Counted from the first letter of the stretch, positions 35,301-48,415 are shown. The stretch: DNA of 64,000 nucleotides from Azolla caroliniana (GCA_043228905.1 JBHGNT010000006.1:8928001-8992000); one strand, 5' to 3'. The notes: generated by a model from the letters alone, not told the origin. Program-made: numbers and translations.

Positions 35301-37390
35301 CATTCAAATAATATGATTTATATTCAAAGGAATATGAGAATTAAGTATATGATAATTGTTTTCTATTTTTGTATAACTTCTCAGTAAATGTAGGAGTTTT
35401 TCTTAAGGCTCTAAGGGTCGTAGCTTTTCAAGAGGTGGATTCCAAGAGGTACATTTATTCATATTTAATTTGTTAATAGATAATTATTTTAATGTTCAAA
35501 CTTTATTAATAGTGTTCACACTCTCCCTCATTACTCATACAAAAGGAGGGTCTTTGTACAACTTTCATGAGAAAATTTGCCCATTGCTCATACAAAAGGA
35601 GGGTCTCTATACAACTTCCATGAGAAAATTTGCCCATTGGTTTAAGCTTTGTGTAAAGCTCAAATCCATTTCATTTTCCTGTATCTTTCTCCAAATTACC
35701 GTTTATATAGAAGTATTTGCAATTGGCATGCTCGCTTTCTCATGCTGCTTTTGAGTGAAAATTAATGCAATTCATGATTGATTATCAAGGTGGAGCCCAA
35801 ACATACTTGGGGTTAGTCACATTTTTGTGATGAAGAAGATAATGTGCCTGACTTTAGCTCCATGAGTAATGTTGGTGGATCAAGTACCCCGGAAGGGGCC
35901 AACATTACCCATTACCTTGTAGAGTGTTGCACTTCCAAGTGTTACCATTGAGTCTCAAGGGGTTGCCTTCCTCACGATGGGCTATCTAAGGGATTTGGAG
36001 CATCACTCCCCAATGACAAAGACCACGTCATATTTCACACATAAAACTTGTGGAACCCTCAAGGCTTGATATATTAAAGTAAAATTAAAACACACTAGGT
36101 CCTAATCACACCACCAATTAAGAAACATGTGAGATGTCTCAATTAAATAGATATTACTAAGTAAAATCATATATATCTTAATTAATTAGTGTGAAAGAGG
36201 CACATATAGGAAAATGATTCTTAATGGATGTAAGAGGAGAGAACCAAAAGATAGCCCCAAAGTTGGGGCACCCAAAGGCCCATTTGACATGTGAACTCTA
36301 GCATTTTTACAATTTGGAAACCTTGGTCTTCTTAATATTGCAAGCTCATTGGCATTAGCCATTGCAATCTAATAAAGGATAGTTCCTGGCAAGGTACAAT
36401 ATAACCTTGTTCTTGTATACTTTTGGTCTATGACCAATGTTAAGACTAGGTGATTAACTACAGGTTAATTAGTACCTAATTATGTGATTAGTTGACAAGC
36501 AGAAGATTAAGTGATATGTGTGTGAGAGGAAGATAGAGAGGAAGATACACTTATGAACAACACAAGATGGGGGATGAGTAACTATATTAGAAAGCATCAT
36601 CAAATACAAAAATACCATCAATGAGGTATGTATAGAGCTCATGTGCAAGGGTGCACATGTGTGAGGAGAATATAGGTACAAACGTGTAAGTCCTATATTA
36701 AATGACATTGGGAGTGGAGGATCTAGAATATCCTACTTAAGTACAAGGTCCTATTTAAGGCATTATAGTAAACACTTTTAACTAGATTCTATCTAGGTAA
36801 CTACGAAGTTACATAGTTGACTAACTAAATAACTCTAGTTGAGCTTGATCTCTCAACAACCAATATTCTAGAATGGAGTTGGACGATTGATGCCATGAGT
36901 TAAGGTATTCATTTGGAAACTTATGGTTGGAGCTTTACCATTTGAGGATGCATTAAACAAAAGAAGCATCGCTAGGGGAATGTGTTTTTTTGTTCAGTGG
37001 AATTGGAACATAATAGGCATTGATTTCTTTCATGCATGATGGCTAGAATGGTTTGGAGGTGTATCAATTTAGAGCGGATGTTCTTGATTGGAATAATTTA
37101 AATTATATTCATTCAATTGGGTTTTTGCTCATATGGAGAAGAATGGGCTGATGCCTCATTTCCAAATTATTTTTGATTTTTTATTGTATTGGGGGACTGT
37201 AGAGCAGCTAGAGGGCATGGTGGGTTGCATAACCGCCACTACCCCCTCCTACTATTACACAACCACCCATGTTGCGACAAACACAAGGAGCAATGGGGCA
37301 TTGGTAACACATGTGTGAAGGAAGCGGAGAGGATGGGTTAACGATTCTTCATGGGTACAATTGTACATGTGTGTGCGTTTGTACTTTATT
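32357..37390. other. 5-kb gene-free region with microsatellites
   Basis: Holds TATG/TG repeats (32870-32925), a G run (about 32977-32993), several GT runs (33303-33330, 33520-33545, 33877-33897) and a C run near 33779. No coding region was recognised on either strand. Confidence 0.6.
35534..35640. repeat. 53-bp tandem duplication
   Basis: Two adjacent copies of a unit beginning CTCATACAAAAGGAGGGTCT and ending TTTGCCCATTG, starting at 35534 and 35587 and differing at a few positions. Confidence 0.9.
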
Positions 37391-37520
37391 TTTTAATTAA
37401 TATTTTTTTATTTTTCCATAAAAAATATGCTCCATTGGTATTAAAATTAACAATGCCAAAGGCAATATACAAATTGTACATAATAGTTTCCACTCCACAA
37501 GTATATATCATAAAAAAAGG
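37391..37520 (-). mobile_element. Probable 3' end of an L1-type LINE
   Basis: A T-rich run followed by ATGCTCCATTGGTATTAAAA and tacaaattgtacataatag resembles, on the minus strand, the 3' termini near 16480 and 47345. The body upstream is not clearly L1, so only the end is annotated. Confidence 0.4.
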
Positions 37521-38099
37521 ACTAAATATAAGCGATGACATTTGGTAACATATGGCTAATTATAATCCATGAAAACAACTCTCAGCCTTTGCCAACAAAT
37601 TATTTGCTGCGACAAGCTAGGGTACCACCCAAAATAAGGGGATAGAATCAAGCACCATACTATCAATCTCCAACATGTGAAAACAATTAATGATACATCG
37701 AAATAACCATGTTCTATAACTCTATAACCATTACCTTCCATGAGACCATATTTGTAGTACGAAGCGTCTGAAACACATCAGGACCTCTAAAAACCTCATG
37801 TTGCAGCCAAAATTGGCTGAATGTGTTTCCACATATACTAAAGTTGTTCACCATCACCTGGTTGTCCACTAGCTGTTGCAATTTGGCAAATGTTTTGTAC
37901 GTCAAGATCTTCTTCAACTGTTGCAGTTGAAGACACAAAAATAGTCCATGATGCACATGCCACTTGGGGTAAAACATGATGGGCCGCATTGGATAGCCCC
38001 CATCTATCCTCTCCCATATCGAAACGACCATGTCCTTTATCTCCACAAACATTGAAAATGTACTTGTAATGAATCTCCCTATAAAACAAGATGATCTAT

Positions 38100-38930
38100 G
38101 TCCTCCTCACCTCAAACAAATCTGCTTCGATCCCCACACCATCTTCACTCAACCTTATCACAAAACAAAATTCTGCTTCATTCAGTCCACATCAACTATC
38201 TCGCCACTTACCACCAAGGTCCTATACAAATAACAACAAAATGAGTTTGGTGTGTTTCTCATCCCCTCATGATCTGCTTTGCCCCCCCCACACCATCATC
38301 ACTCATAAAAATAGACAAATTGCTTCATTCAGTCCACATCAATCATCTCGTCGATTACCAGCAAGGTCCTGTGCAAATAACAACAAAATAAGTGAAAAAT
38401 GTTTCCTCATTCCCTCATGATCTGCTTCAACCCTCACACCATCAACACTCATCCTCTTGTCCTGACAAATATGCTTCAAACCCCATCGCCGTCATCCCTC
38501 AACCTATGAGAACCATAACATCTTCTTAACTCACCCCACATCTGAAGCATCTCACTGACCCTCTTGAGATCTTGCCGATTATCGCGAAAATCTTGTACTA
38601 ACAGCCAAAAAATGAGTGAAAACAAAATCCTCACCTTCTCATAATAATCTGCTTCAACCCCCACACCAACATCACTCATCCTGATCACAAAAATAGAAAA
38701 CCAGCTTCCTCATGTCCACATCCACCATCTTGCTATCTCCGATTATCTCAGGATTTCCGCCAATTACCGCTAAAATCCTGTACTGACAGCCAAAAATTGA
38801 GTCAAAAAAATTTCTCACCTTCTCATAATACTCTACTTCAGCCCCCACATCATCATCCCTCATCGTCATGTCCACATCCACCATCTAACTATCTCCGATT
38901 ATCATCAACACCTTGTACATTGAAAGAGCC
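38100..38930. repeat. Degenerate tandem repeats, 135-225 bp units
   Basis: Recurring blocks: ctgcttcaacccccacaccatcatcactcat (near 38118, 38273, 38421, 38652, 38833), gattaccgccaaggtcctgt (near 38204, 38353, 38577, 38762, 38897) and tgagtgaaaa...tcaccttctcat. Unit lengths vary, so several indels have occurred. On the minus strand parts stay open and read DDDVGAEVEYYEKV- and IIGDSKMVDVDM-like, so the repeat may derive from coding exons, but no family was recognised. Confidence 0.75.
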
Positions 38931-39314
38931 TTCCTACATGCCACAACCTCCTCCTCCAAGTTAACTCATGTTGTTTGCAATAAGAATGGTGTCGGTGGTG
39001 GGCACAACCAACGAGGTGGTACGTAGTTCCACCTGTTAGGATTTCGGTCCCTCCGGATGGGATGATGAAGGCCCGGTGAGAACCGGATGATATGTATCAG
39101 GCAAGGTAGACCCGGTGAGAACCGAATGATGCAGGCCCGATGAGAACCTCTCACTGGATGAAGGGACATATATGTAAATATGTTTCTGAGAGCCCATTGG
39201 GGCTATACTTGTAAATGGTCCTAAAGTCATATTAGTATAAATATGACCTAGGGCAAACAGAGGTTGTGAGTTGTCATTATTATTGTATAGAGTTATTGTG
39301 TGTAACTATTGTAC

Positions 39315-39325
39315 AGAGAGAGTGA

Positions 39326-39396
<71 letters not shown>
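39315..39396. repeat. (GA)n then (GATA)n microsatellite
   Basis: 39315-39366 is a GA-rich tract of the LTR, and 39366-39396 is GATA repeats forming the tail of the nested LINE. A further GA run at 40723-40745 lies on the other side of the LINE. Confidence 0.95.
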
Positions 39397-40722
39397 TATA
39401 TTATCGTCTTCGGAGGTCAAATATGACCTATGAGACCAAAAATATTACATTTCACGTGATACGTGTGAAAGTGAGTAGTGACTCTTGATGTTCAAGAACT
39501 TTACCAATGAATGTTGCAATCGAGAGTGCACATTGTGGTTGTGAGAGGAATTCATGCAAAGATTGGGCTCGATCGAAGAGATGTGGAAAGCATGGTCGAA
39601 TATGATCAAAGGTAGAGCATTGTATCAAAGTGTGATACTCAGACTCGTGAACTTGTTTACGGCAAAGTGTGCATAGCCGACCACTCTCATCACTTGTACC
39701 CCAATGCCCTGTTTCACATCGCAATGCATGTGAGTGAAGTCGCATGGAAGCAATGGTTCGAATGGCAGATAACGGTATGGGCTCTAACATGTATGGATGT
39801 GTACAATTTCCCTTTTCTGCAAAGAATATGGTTTTGTAGTTAGGTGCAACATGTGTAGTATAATGTGTGAAGCGTGAGCCTCCACATTTGTCCCATGTCA
39901 TGATACATTGGCGTTGCAAAAATGCCTCATTTACAGAGGAATCTAATGATGTATCATGAAGCAAATGTCTCGCATCCCATCTACCAAACCATTTTTCTAT
40001 ATCTTGCATCCAACCGGAACACAAAATTTTGCTTTTATGCGTCTTTTGGATCTTTTTGCTTGCTTCCCACGCAATTCTAGGAAGTTGATGTGAGGGGCTT
40101 TTTTGAACCTTAAGCATGTATTCAACAACCCTTTCCATGGCCATGATCTCAATGGGAAGCGATCCCGTCTCAAGGAGGAGGAGGGTGTAGGGCGTTTGTT
40201 TCTTAACTTGTAGAAACTTGGAAGAAAATGCTTTTGGACATTTTCAAACTCTTTCGACATAGATTTAGGGATACTACCGCCCCATACTTCCACCCCATAG
40301 AGAAGAACCGGTGTCACCAAAGTGTCGAAAAGATATTTCTTGAGGACCCAACACTTAAAATCTCCAAGATTGCATGTGTTCTCAAATGCATAGTATGCTC
40401 GCTTGCCCGCCTCTAAGTGGCGTGTAGCACATTCATTCCATCTATGATTTGAAAGAACTTCAAGGCCAAGATATTTGAAGCTTTCCACACATTCAAGTGG
40501 CTCATTGTTGTACATAATGCATGGTTTATCTCTTTTTTGGCTCTTCACAAGCATAATCTTTGTTTTAGAGCTATTGACACTTAATTTAGTATGCATGCAA
40601 AATTTTTCCAATGCCTTCATAAGCTTTTGTGCATCTCCTAAAGTATTTGCAAAAAGCACTACATCATCTGCATATAGCAAAAGCATAATTACAACATTCC
40701 CAATGGCAACTTCTTCAACACA
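39367..40722 (-). mobile_element. LINE family C, 5'-truncated, nested in an LTR
   Basis: On the minus strand the element begins just before LLLYADDVVLFANTLGDAQK (RT motif C, near 40680), continues with VNSSKTKIMLVKSQ and LLYGVEVWGGSIP, then a long C-terminal region with a zinc knuckle CTLCRKQVHESEYHTLIQC near 39665. It ends at a stop near 39454, the terminal block GGTCATATTTGACC (about 39422-39435) and (CTAT)n. A frame change near 40150-40210 breaks it. It lies inside the GA tract of the LTR at 39034-41032. Confidence 0.9.
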
Positions 40723-41032
40723 AGAGAGAGAGAGAGAGAGAGAGATACAGAGCGAGTCTCTGTTGTAACTGCCGCCAGGCAAAGATTGAGAGCAAGAGGT
40801 TGTGGCCTCTTTGTTCCTCTGTTGTATTCCTCTTACATAGTGATAGTTGGAGTTTGTGGACTCCCGTGGTTTTTCCCATTTAGGGGTTTCCACGTAAATA
40901 TATTGTGTACCCTCTCTCATATTGTCTATGTGTACATGTATTCACCTCCACTCCCATTCTCGGTGCTCGATTCGAAACGACACGATCTGAGACTCGGCTA
41001 AGGTCGAGTAATATTCCGCATATTTCGCGTCA

Positions 41033-42420
41033 ATCGCACCTGACCTCAACGCTTGCATCTAACATTATAGGAACAACTGAACAAAGTCAGCGAATTCTCC
41101 TTGTCTTAATAGTTGTCTTTCCAGAACCCTTATAACTTTCATAATCACCTTTAACCGTATGTACCAATAAGTTCCAAAAAGACTTTACCTGATCCACAAC
41201 GTGAGCGTTTTAATCATTGTATAACTTGGAACACCTAACTTTCCAAAGAACCCATAAAGCCAACGAGGAGACAATTTGTCAAACATAACTCCGCGAGAAG
41301 AACTTGATTCCTTGCAAGGAACTTGAAGTAGAATATACCTGAAAACGTCTTACATGTAAAGACAAGGAAGAATGATGATAATGATAAAAAGGCATTTGTT
41401 GATCCAACATTCCCTAAAAGACTACACCCCACGTGAAAATAACTGACCTATACTTACGACCTAGAAGCCTAAGAATTCGACACCAAAAACTTTTTGCGGC
41501 AACACATTCCCAAAATACATCATGCAATGTCTTAGCCGCAAACCCACACATAACACATGACCGATTACTCACCCATCCCCTCAGCAAATCACCTACTGAC
41601 AATGCATAATGAATCATTAACCATCGAAAATGCAATATCTTATTCATGTATTTAATTGACCAAAACTGTTTCCAAAACATCACCATATGAGAAGATGAGA
41701 CATTACCTTCCTCCCAATACTTTTTTCCAGCAGGTATCGACTCCATCTACTTCAATATAAAATTTCTCCCAAACGCCATTGAATATGTGAAGAAAGGGAG
41801 GACCTTAGTCGAGGAGTAAGTCATTGACAGTTTCCAACCATAATCCGATGGATCCCACTGCAGATCGTCAATTGGCCTAGAGTGTAACACCCAAATATGA
41901 GATGAGTAGTTAGCAATTAGTGGACTAGGATCAATATATATAATTTTATCTAATCTAGCAATTACTCGCACTGGCAATTGTCGCAACGGACATGATTGGA
42001 AACTCCACATCCACTAGTATCAACCTACCATTGTCTAGAACTTCATAAAAATAGAGGATGTCATTTTGATGATATAACCGAGCTCCAATAAGTATATTGA
42101 GTGTCGAGAACATACCGTGCCAACTTTGAAAATGATCGAATTGCAATGTTGGCATTGTGTCGTGATACACTATGCATCGTTGCGATAACATGATCTTTGC
42201 CCCTCTTAAGTTAGATAACCTATTCCTTTGATCCTGCGCTGAAGACTGCAGAAACTTTATCCAATCCGTAACCGTACGAGTTGGGCCACTATCCATTGAA
42301 GCCCAAGATAACCTAGGGCGTTGTCGTGAAGGATTCGAAATCAATATAAAAATAAAAATAAAAATAAACTTCACAATATAAAAATAAACTTCAATATTGT
42401 ATTAAGTAACATTCGAAAGA
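41033..42420 (-). mobile_element. C-terminal part of an L1-type LINE
   Basis: Minus-strand reading frames give L1 C-terminal features: RPIDDLQWDPSDYGWKLSM near 41850, an ILHFRWLMIHYALSVGDLL zinc-knuckle region with CVMCGFAAKTLHDVFWEC near 41580, and LWVLWKVRC near 41250. Frames are broken. The element loses its 3' end where the LTR begins at 41032. Confidence 0.8.
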
Positions 42421-42480
42421 CTTGAACCCATAACCTCACTCACCAAGGACGAAACATATACCATTAGCATAAGTTATTTT
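42365..42480 (-). mobile_element. Possible tRNA-derived SINE
   Basis: On the minus strand ATGCTAATGGTATATG followed by TGAGGTTATGGGTTCAAGTC gives A- and B-box-like motifs, ending in T/A-rich repeats toward 42365. The match to an A-box is loose. Confidence 0.4.
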
Positions 42481-42754
42481 CTATAATTATATTTTTATCA
42501 TCATACTTATGACATGTGTATCTTCATACATTAGAGCTTAGATGAGCATGATGGCTATCATGCATCACATGTAAAGCATGTGCGCCAAATGGCGATCATG
42601 TACGCCATGCATTACATGCATGCCATGCACCCCCATATCATCATATGCATGAGAGAACCTATAAAGAGAGGCAAGGAATTAAGGGATGAATAAAGGGAAA
42701 ACAGGGTAATCAAGAAGAGAAAGTAAGAAATCAAATAGTTTATCAAGCAAAGAA

Positions 42755-42830
42755 GCTTGCTCATTTGGAGAAGTGTTTTGTTTCTCAGTGTTGAAGTCGA
42801 GGGTTCAAATCAAGGGTCGGTAGAGAAAGG
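42755..42830 (+). mobile_element. Possible tRNA-derived SINE
   Basis: GCTTGCTCATTTGGAGAAGT and GTCGAGGGTTCAAATC are spaced like A and B boxes on the plus strand. No second copy was found in the window. Confidence 0.35.
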
Positions 42831-43169
42831 TTTCATCTTGCTATCAAGCAAATTGTAAAGTTGGTAAAATCTTGTTTTCTTAATATAAATCATGTTCATA
42901 TCATATACTCTTGCTTCTTAAATCATACATTGTCTATATCTTTTATCTATACTCGTCTCTCTCACACACATTACTTTGTCTTCCTATCCTTAACCTTTCA
43001 ACATCAACGCATAAGCCTTATAAAATATATAGCCGACTTCCTTTAACCTTAGTCCCTGCGAGTTCGCCGCACGAACCACAACTACTCTAACAACGTAAAC
43101 CCAAAACACATGCGACTTCATCAGTAAATAAAGGATTCCATATTAATAGTTGACGCATAAATTGATTAT

Positions 43170-45550
43170 AGCTTTTCGGTGGTAATATTCCAAATATTAT
43201 GCACAATAAGAGCACAATCTTGGCTAAGAAACACATGATTTGGAATTCTAAACCTAGACTTCTTATAATGCTCCTGCAAGACTCTAACTAAACGAAGTGG
43301 TGCATGATCAGAAAAAGAAAAAGATCGGCATAGAATCTATCTAACCTAGACAAATTGGTATGTGACTGTCTTCTAGCTGATCTCGAATACTCTAAGGAAT
43401 CTTGTATCCTTGCAAAAGAAGACACATGCCACAAGTCCATTAAACCTAAAGAAAAAATCAAATGTTCCCATTCATATAATTCTAAACCAGATATTGTTTG
43501 TGATGTGCCTCCTAACCTATCACACCCATCCTCCAACATATTAAAGTCACCCGCAATTGCCCAGTGGTCAACAACCGATCATTGTGCCATTAGGCTCTTC
43601 CATAATATCATTCAATCTTTCGTATGGTTCGGTGCATATATATTCAACAATCCCCATTTCTTCAAACCAATTTGTAGAATTACATAATGACCTCTACCAC
43701 AAGTCAAAACTCCGTAATGTAAGAAAGAAGACCACCAAATGTCATTTATTGCAATGCAAAGTCCTACATTCAGATTATCATCCCCAATTGTAGGCACCCA
43801 TAACTGTCTCCATTGGCTTGACAACAAATTTCCATATTTTTGTATCCTTTGTTCATTTAAATGATGCTCTTGAATAAGAAGAACATGACGTGGAATACGC
43901 GGAATAATCTCCGGTCACAACCGAAGCGTAGATCACTTGATAACAATCGAACACATAAGAAATGGGAATGGAGGTAAGTACCCGAATAGAAAAGAGAATA
44001 CACAGGATGTTAACGTGGAAAACCCTGAGAGGGAAAAACCACGGGAGTCCACAGACTCCAAACTATCACTATGCCAACAATTACAACAAGGAGCGCAGAG
44101 GCAACGACCTCCTGCTCACGATCTTCGCCTGGCGGCGGTTACAACAGAGACATGCTCTGTATCGCTCTCTCTGTCTCTCTCTGTACAGTCGTTACACCAA
44201 AATTACACACACACAACTACTGAGTTTGCCCTAGGTCATATTTATACTAATATGACTTTTGGCTATTTACAAAATATAGCCCTAGTGGGCTCTCGGGAAC
44301 ATATTTACATATATGTCCCTTCATCCGGTGAGAGGTTCTCATCGGGCCTACATCATCCGGTTCTCACCGGGGTCTTCCGATGTCGGGCCTGCAACATCCG
44401 GTTCTCACCGGGTCTTCCGATGCTGGGTACTCTACATCCGGATTCGGCCTCGTCCGAGTTGCTCATCAACACTGTTCTTCTCACTTCCCATCCGAAGGGA
44501 CCTATTTCCTAACAGAACATCAATCCTACCTATCAAAGACTTCCTTAACTAACGACAGATAACACTCCTTACTTTATAGTAATGCCTGCCCCCATGCCCC
44601 GTACATTCCATGAAATAATATTTAACATGTCCATCATTCATGTTCTGCACTCCTACTCTCCTTTCACCAAGTGCACCGTCTCTATCCTTTCTTCCATCCT
44701 TTGAGGCCCGTAATTGTCTCTTATTTGACCAAATGTCTTTCCCAGTCAACTTATGTTCACGCATTGGCATATGTTTATCTATTATAGAAACCCTATCAGA
44801 CGACTTAGAAACTTTAGTAAAAGCAACTATATTGCCACAATTCAAGTCAACATGTGTAAGTTTAGCCTTGACCACTTCAATATTTTAAAACTCTTCCAAA
44901 GCTACGGATCTATCAACTTGTTGTACTTGATCTAAAAACATTTGTTTATCGCTACTAAATTGATTATTAGCCTTAGAAACAGATTCTACCTTTTGTACCT
45001 TCGAAAATGTGTCTTGCGAATTATGTTCCACCCAATGCTCCTTTGTGAAAACTAGGAGGGAAAAACTACCATCCACATGACTAATCCCCACCTCCTTTTC
45101 CACTTCCCTCATTATTAACATTTGGTCGAGGAGGTGAATGTGCTTCAACATTCGGACGTCGCTTCTAACAATCTCGACCTAAATGACCAAACTTCTACGC
45201 CCGCCTCCTTAATTGCTAGTAGCCTTGTGACGGGCTCCTCGCTTGCAAATTCCATATGGTAACATCCTCAAGACATGAATTGAATATCGAGTATGTTATC
45301 CGCTTCCTCCCTCGCCCAAAATTGTAGCTCTATCCTCCTCCGATAACACTAGGTCGACAGTCTCATCACTCAAATGAGACGAAAGTTGGGGGTGTGCACT
45401 GGACTCCCCTGATCGCGTATGCAGTTCAGCCGCAGATGAAGTAAGAGGTTGGTGCGGAGTCGACCTCTTGCTCGTGCTGGGATCACCTGTTGATGTGGTT
45501 GTGTTGTTCGCGCCATACACGACTTGTTCCTTTCTTGTCGTTTTCCCCTT
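43170..45550 (-). mobile_element. 5' half of an L1-type LINE (ORF1-like region and endonuclease), split by a solo LTR
   Basis: On the minus strand 45520-44550 has short open frames with a low-complexity Ser/Thr-rich segment, probably ORF1 and the start of ORF2. The endonuclease begins near 44545 (LRKSLIGRIDV), is interrupted by the LTR at 43886-44514, and resumes with LLIQEHHLNEQRI near 43880, GLLNIYAPNHTKD near 43650, FNMLEDGCDRLGG near 43540, ISGLELYEWEHLIFSLGLMD and SRLDRFYAD near 43330. Stop codons and frameshifts are present. The RT portion is missing. Confidence 0.8.
43886..44514 (-). mobile_element. Solo copia-like LTR with 5-bp target duplication GAACA
   Basis: A 629-bp element with TG...CA ends, reading TGACGTGG...TTTCCTAACA on the plus strand and flanked by GAACA at 43881-43885 and 44515-44519. 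Removing it restores a continuous L1 endonuclease frame across the junction (RIDV-LLIQEHH). It carries GTTAACGTGGAAAACC and GGGAAAAACCACGGG on the plus strand, the reverse of the usual 3'-LTR motif of plant copia elements. It shares its sequence with the LTRs at 39034 and 62660. Confidence 0.92.
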
Positions 45551-47334
45551 CTTCTTCTGTTTTCTCTAATTAATATTTTATTTTCTTGATTTTAATTATT
45601 ATTTTTAGCCCCATGAGGAGGGCTTGAAAGGTAATTAGGGAAAGTAGATTAGTTTTGGTATTTTTGCCCTATGAACAGGTGTCGTCCTATGAACAGGACG
45701 TCGGCTCCGGCTAGCGTGGTGGGTTTGACTCTTATCACCTAAAAGTTACGGTGGGACGTTATGTTTATTTCGGAGGTTAGAATTAAAATTCAAAAAATGC
45801 TTGCGATGCTCGCGACGAAGGCTTTATTCTAACATGACAAGATTCGGGTTAGACGGCTTGATGACACACTAAATGTTGGTTTTGTCAAATTATTTTAACT
45901 TTGTCTCCCCAGCTCAAAATTCTGTGCCGAAAACTCTGACGCACTCCCTACTTGACCATGTTAGTTTAAATAAGGATTTGCACAAGTTAATTGAATTATA
46001 TATTGTATTAAAAAATATTATAGGTAGTAATTAGTTCACATTACTGTAATGGTTATTCTTTTCATTGCATCGATATGGTGGTCCACAACAAACATCTCAC
46101 ATCTAGTAATCCTCCAAATTTGATGCTAAAACAATACTTTATCCAAATGACGATAGTTGATACATAGTCGCCCTGGTTCATAATATTTCACATCGAATAA
46201 GACTAACTAACTTTAGAGTGCCATTATTCATATTGTAACGAATGTGTCCATTCCTAATAATCCTCAAGTTGAGGATCAATCTCATCTGCTTTGGATTAAC
46301 TAAGTCAATACAAAGGAATATAAACAAGTGCATCATTATGTATGAGATTAAGATAAATGGAAACACTACGTAGCATAGGTGACAATTGTCTAGAAAAGCA
46401 TTGATGTAAAGCATTGTCCAGTCCCATCTCCAATGAGGAGGGTTTGAAGACCAAGTCATTGATGTGAGCCATTGTGATACATTTACTTATAAGTTGGCGA
46501 AATTTAAGCAATCATTCTGATAGAAAAAGATAGTGTTTGAACTTTGCTTGACAAACAATATTCGGGAAATTATCTCACGTCGACCCCTCTCTAGACATGT
46601 TCATGGTGTTTTGAGATTCAAGCGACTATGGCAACACTAAGGCCTTTTATTTCACCCCCATGAAATAAAAGCCTTTTACCCCATCTCTATTTCGAATGTT
46701 TATGTTATCTATCTAGAGGCATTGTTTGTGCACACACAATTTCGCTAATGAAATGCAATCACTTTGCCCACAAAAGTAGTTTTAACTCTTTAATTCCCCC
46801 ATTGGGACTTTGAATCACATGTTGATGTAATGCAAGGATACATACATATATTTTCCAAGAAATGCCTATTGAAAACAAAGTTAGAGTATACTATTATTAG
46901 GTGTTTGCCACATACCAACTACACATCATGATGTATTCAATTTCTCTTTAGATGTGTAATACGACAAATAAAGCACCATGTACATACATAGATGAATGGG
47001 ATAAGCCAAAGGTGTGTTCCCATATTTGACCATGGTTTAAAACTTGTGATTGTAACCTCAAATTTCAACCAAGAACATTATGAAACATGTTTGGCAAAAG
47101 TTGAGTATTACATCACAATGGACATGTAAGATAGATTGACGAAATTTGAATAGAGATTTGAATAGAGTATTGCCATATGTGTGTGAAATTATCTGGAAAA
47201 AATCGGATCATTCACCAAGATATGTGTGTAACATAGTCTATGATTTATGTCCTTCTAATAAACGATTATTGTTTCCCAACATTTGTGCTCGAGTCATGTG
47301 AATTGGACAACTCCTTTGATTCACAACCTCTTTA
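45551..47334. other. Gene-free spacer
   Basis: AT-rich with no recognised gene. Near 45670-45700 CCTATGAACAGG occurs twice, 17 bases apart. Confidence 0.55.
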
Positions 47335-48415
47335 TTTTCCAAAAAGATTTCCTTCATTGGTATTAGAAAAAACTTTGTAAGGCTACAAATTGTACAATTA
47401 GAGAGTGTTATATACAAAAAGGATAATCAGGGGAAGGGCCAGGGATGATGATATTTCCAGATAGGTCCTTGAGAGGAGACCGTGAATAGAGGCAACTTCC
47501 TCCATAATTGCAGTAATGTTTTCCTTTTCTTAAGAACAACCTCCGAAGGGCGCGACATATTGTCATATTACCCACACACTACCGCCAATAAGTTGTCCCA
47601 TAATTCTAGCAATATATCTAAGAGAAGGGGAATTATAGAATCATATCGTCTTTTACACCGATACTTCCATAAGGTCCATAATGTAATCGTGGATACTGTT
47701 TTCCATACATGGGTTGCACGCATTTGCTTTCAAGGTTGCTGAAAAGGGGAGACAGATATTAGATTCCTATTGACGACTATCTTAGCCTCTTGCATCATCT
47801 GCCTCATACAATAAGAGACTGGAATGGAGAACCCTCCATACCGTTGATCCCCGGGAGAATAGGCAACCTACATTAATTGTTAGGAATAAAGAAAGAACGT
47901 TATTCCATACTTGTTGGGCTATTGAAGAGGACCAGAGAACATGCTTGGTAGTTTCCTGCAAGTCACCACAATAACTACATTGTCTAAGAATGGGTGCCAT
48001 GTTTCCTTTAAAAAACTGACCTACTAGTAGTGTTGCATGTAGTAAAAGCCATCTGAAGAGAGTGTATTTTGTTGGTCCCCTAAAACCAAATCCATTTCCA
48101 ATAAGCCTTCAAGTGATTGCTTGAGACACCCCACTTATTCCAGTGCATTTGAGCCGCAGGAGTTGGAATATGCTTAGACATGAGTAAGGTTCTACCAAAT
48201 TTCACAATACTTTTTGCATTGGATCCATCGTGGGACTAGTCCAAGACCATCCCCCTGGGTCCCACATTAGCCTATTAATTGGTTGTCGTGCATATAACCA
48301 AAGGATCAACTCTTGTAGCAAGCAAGCCATTACCATGTACAACTCAATGCCACAACAATGGTATGGGACGCATCGATCAAGGCTCGAGTCCATCTTGATC
48401 CCTTCACTCAAGGGT
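47335..48415 (-). mobile_element. 3' part of an L1-type LINE
   Basis: Minus-strand frames: RQPINRLMWDPGGWSWTSPT near 48270 (compare RPIDDLQWDPSDYGW near 41850) and CSYCGDLQETTKHVLWSSS near 47970, the zinc-knuckle region. It ends near 47340 in the same terminal sequence as other L1 ends here (CATTGGTATTA next to a T/A-rich run). Frames are broken. Confidence 0.78.

Larger units (their letters stand above)
39034..41032 (+). mobile_element. Copia-like LTR (solo) split by a nested LINE
   Basis: The two halves, 39034-39366 and 40723-41032, together make about 640 bp that align with the 629-bp LTR at 43886-44514 (opposite orientation). It starts TGTTAGGATTTCGGTCCCTC and ends CATATTTCGCGTCA. Internal marks shared by all copies: AGTATAAATATGACCTAGGG, a CAGAGAGAG stretch, GTGGTTTTTCCC and TTTCCACGTAAATAT, typical of the 3' part of plant Ty1/copia LTRs. 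No internal domain (gag, integrase, RT) accompanies it. The 5 bases on each side do not match. Confidence 0.8.

Noticed and set aside
37714-38052. Minus-strand frame with a PPR-like phrase (VFQTLRTTNMVSWKVMV)
   Set aside because: Only one partial repeat-like phrase and no neighbouring repeats. It may be a PPR pseudogene fragment but cannot be supported.
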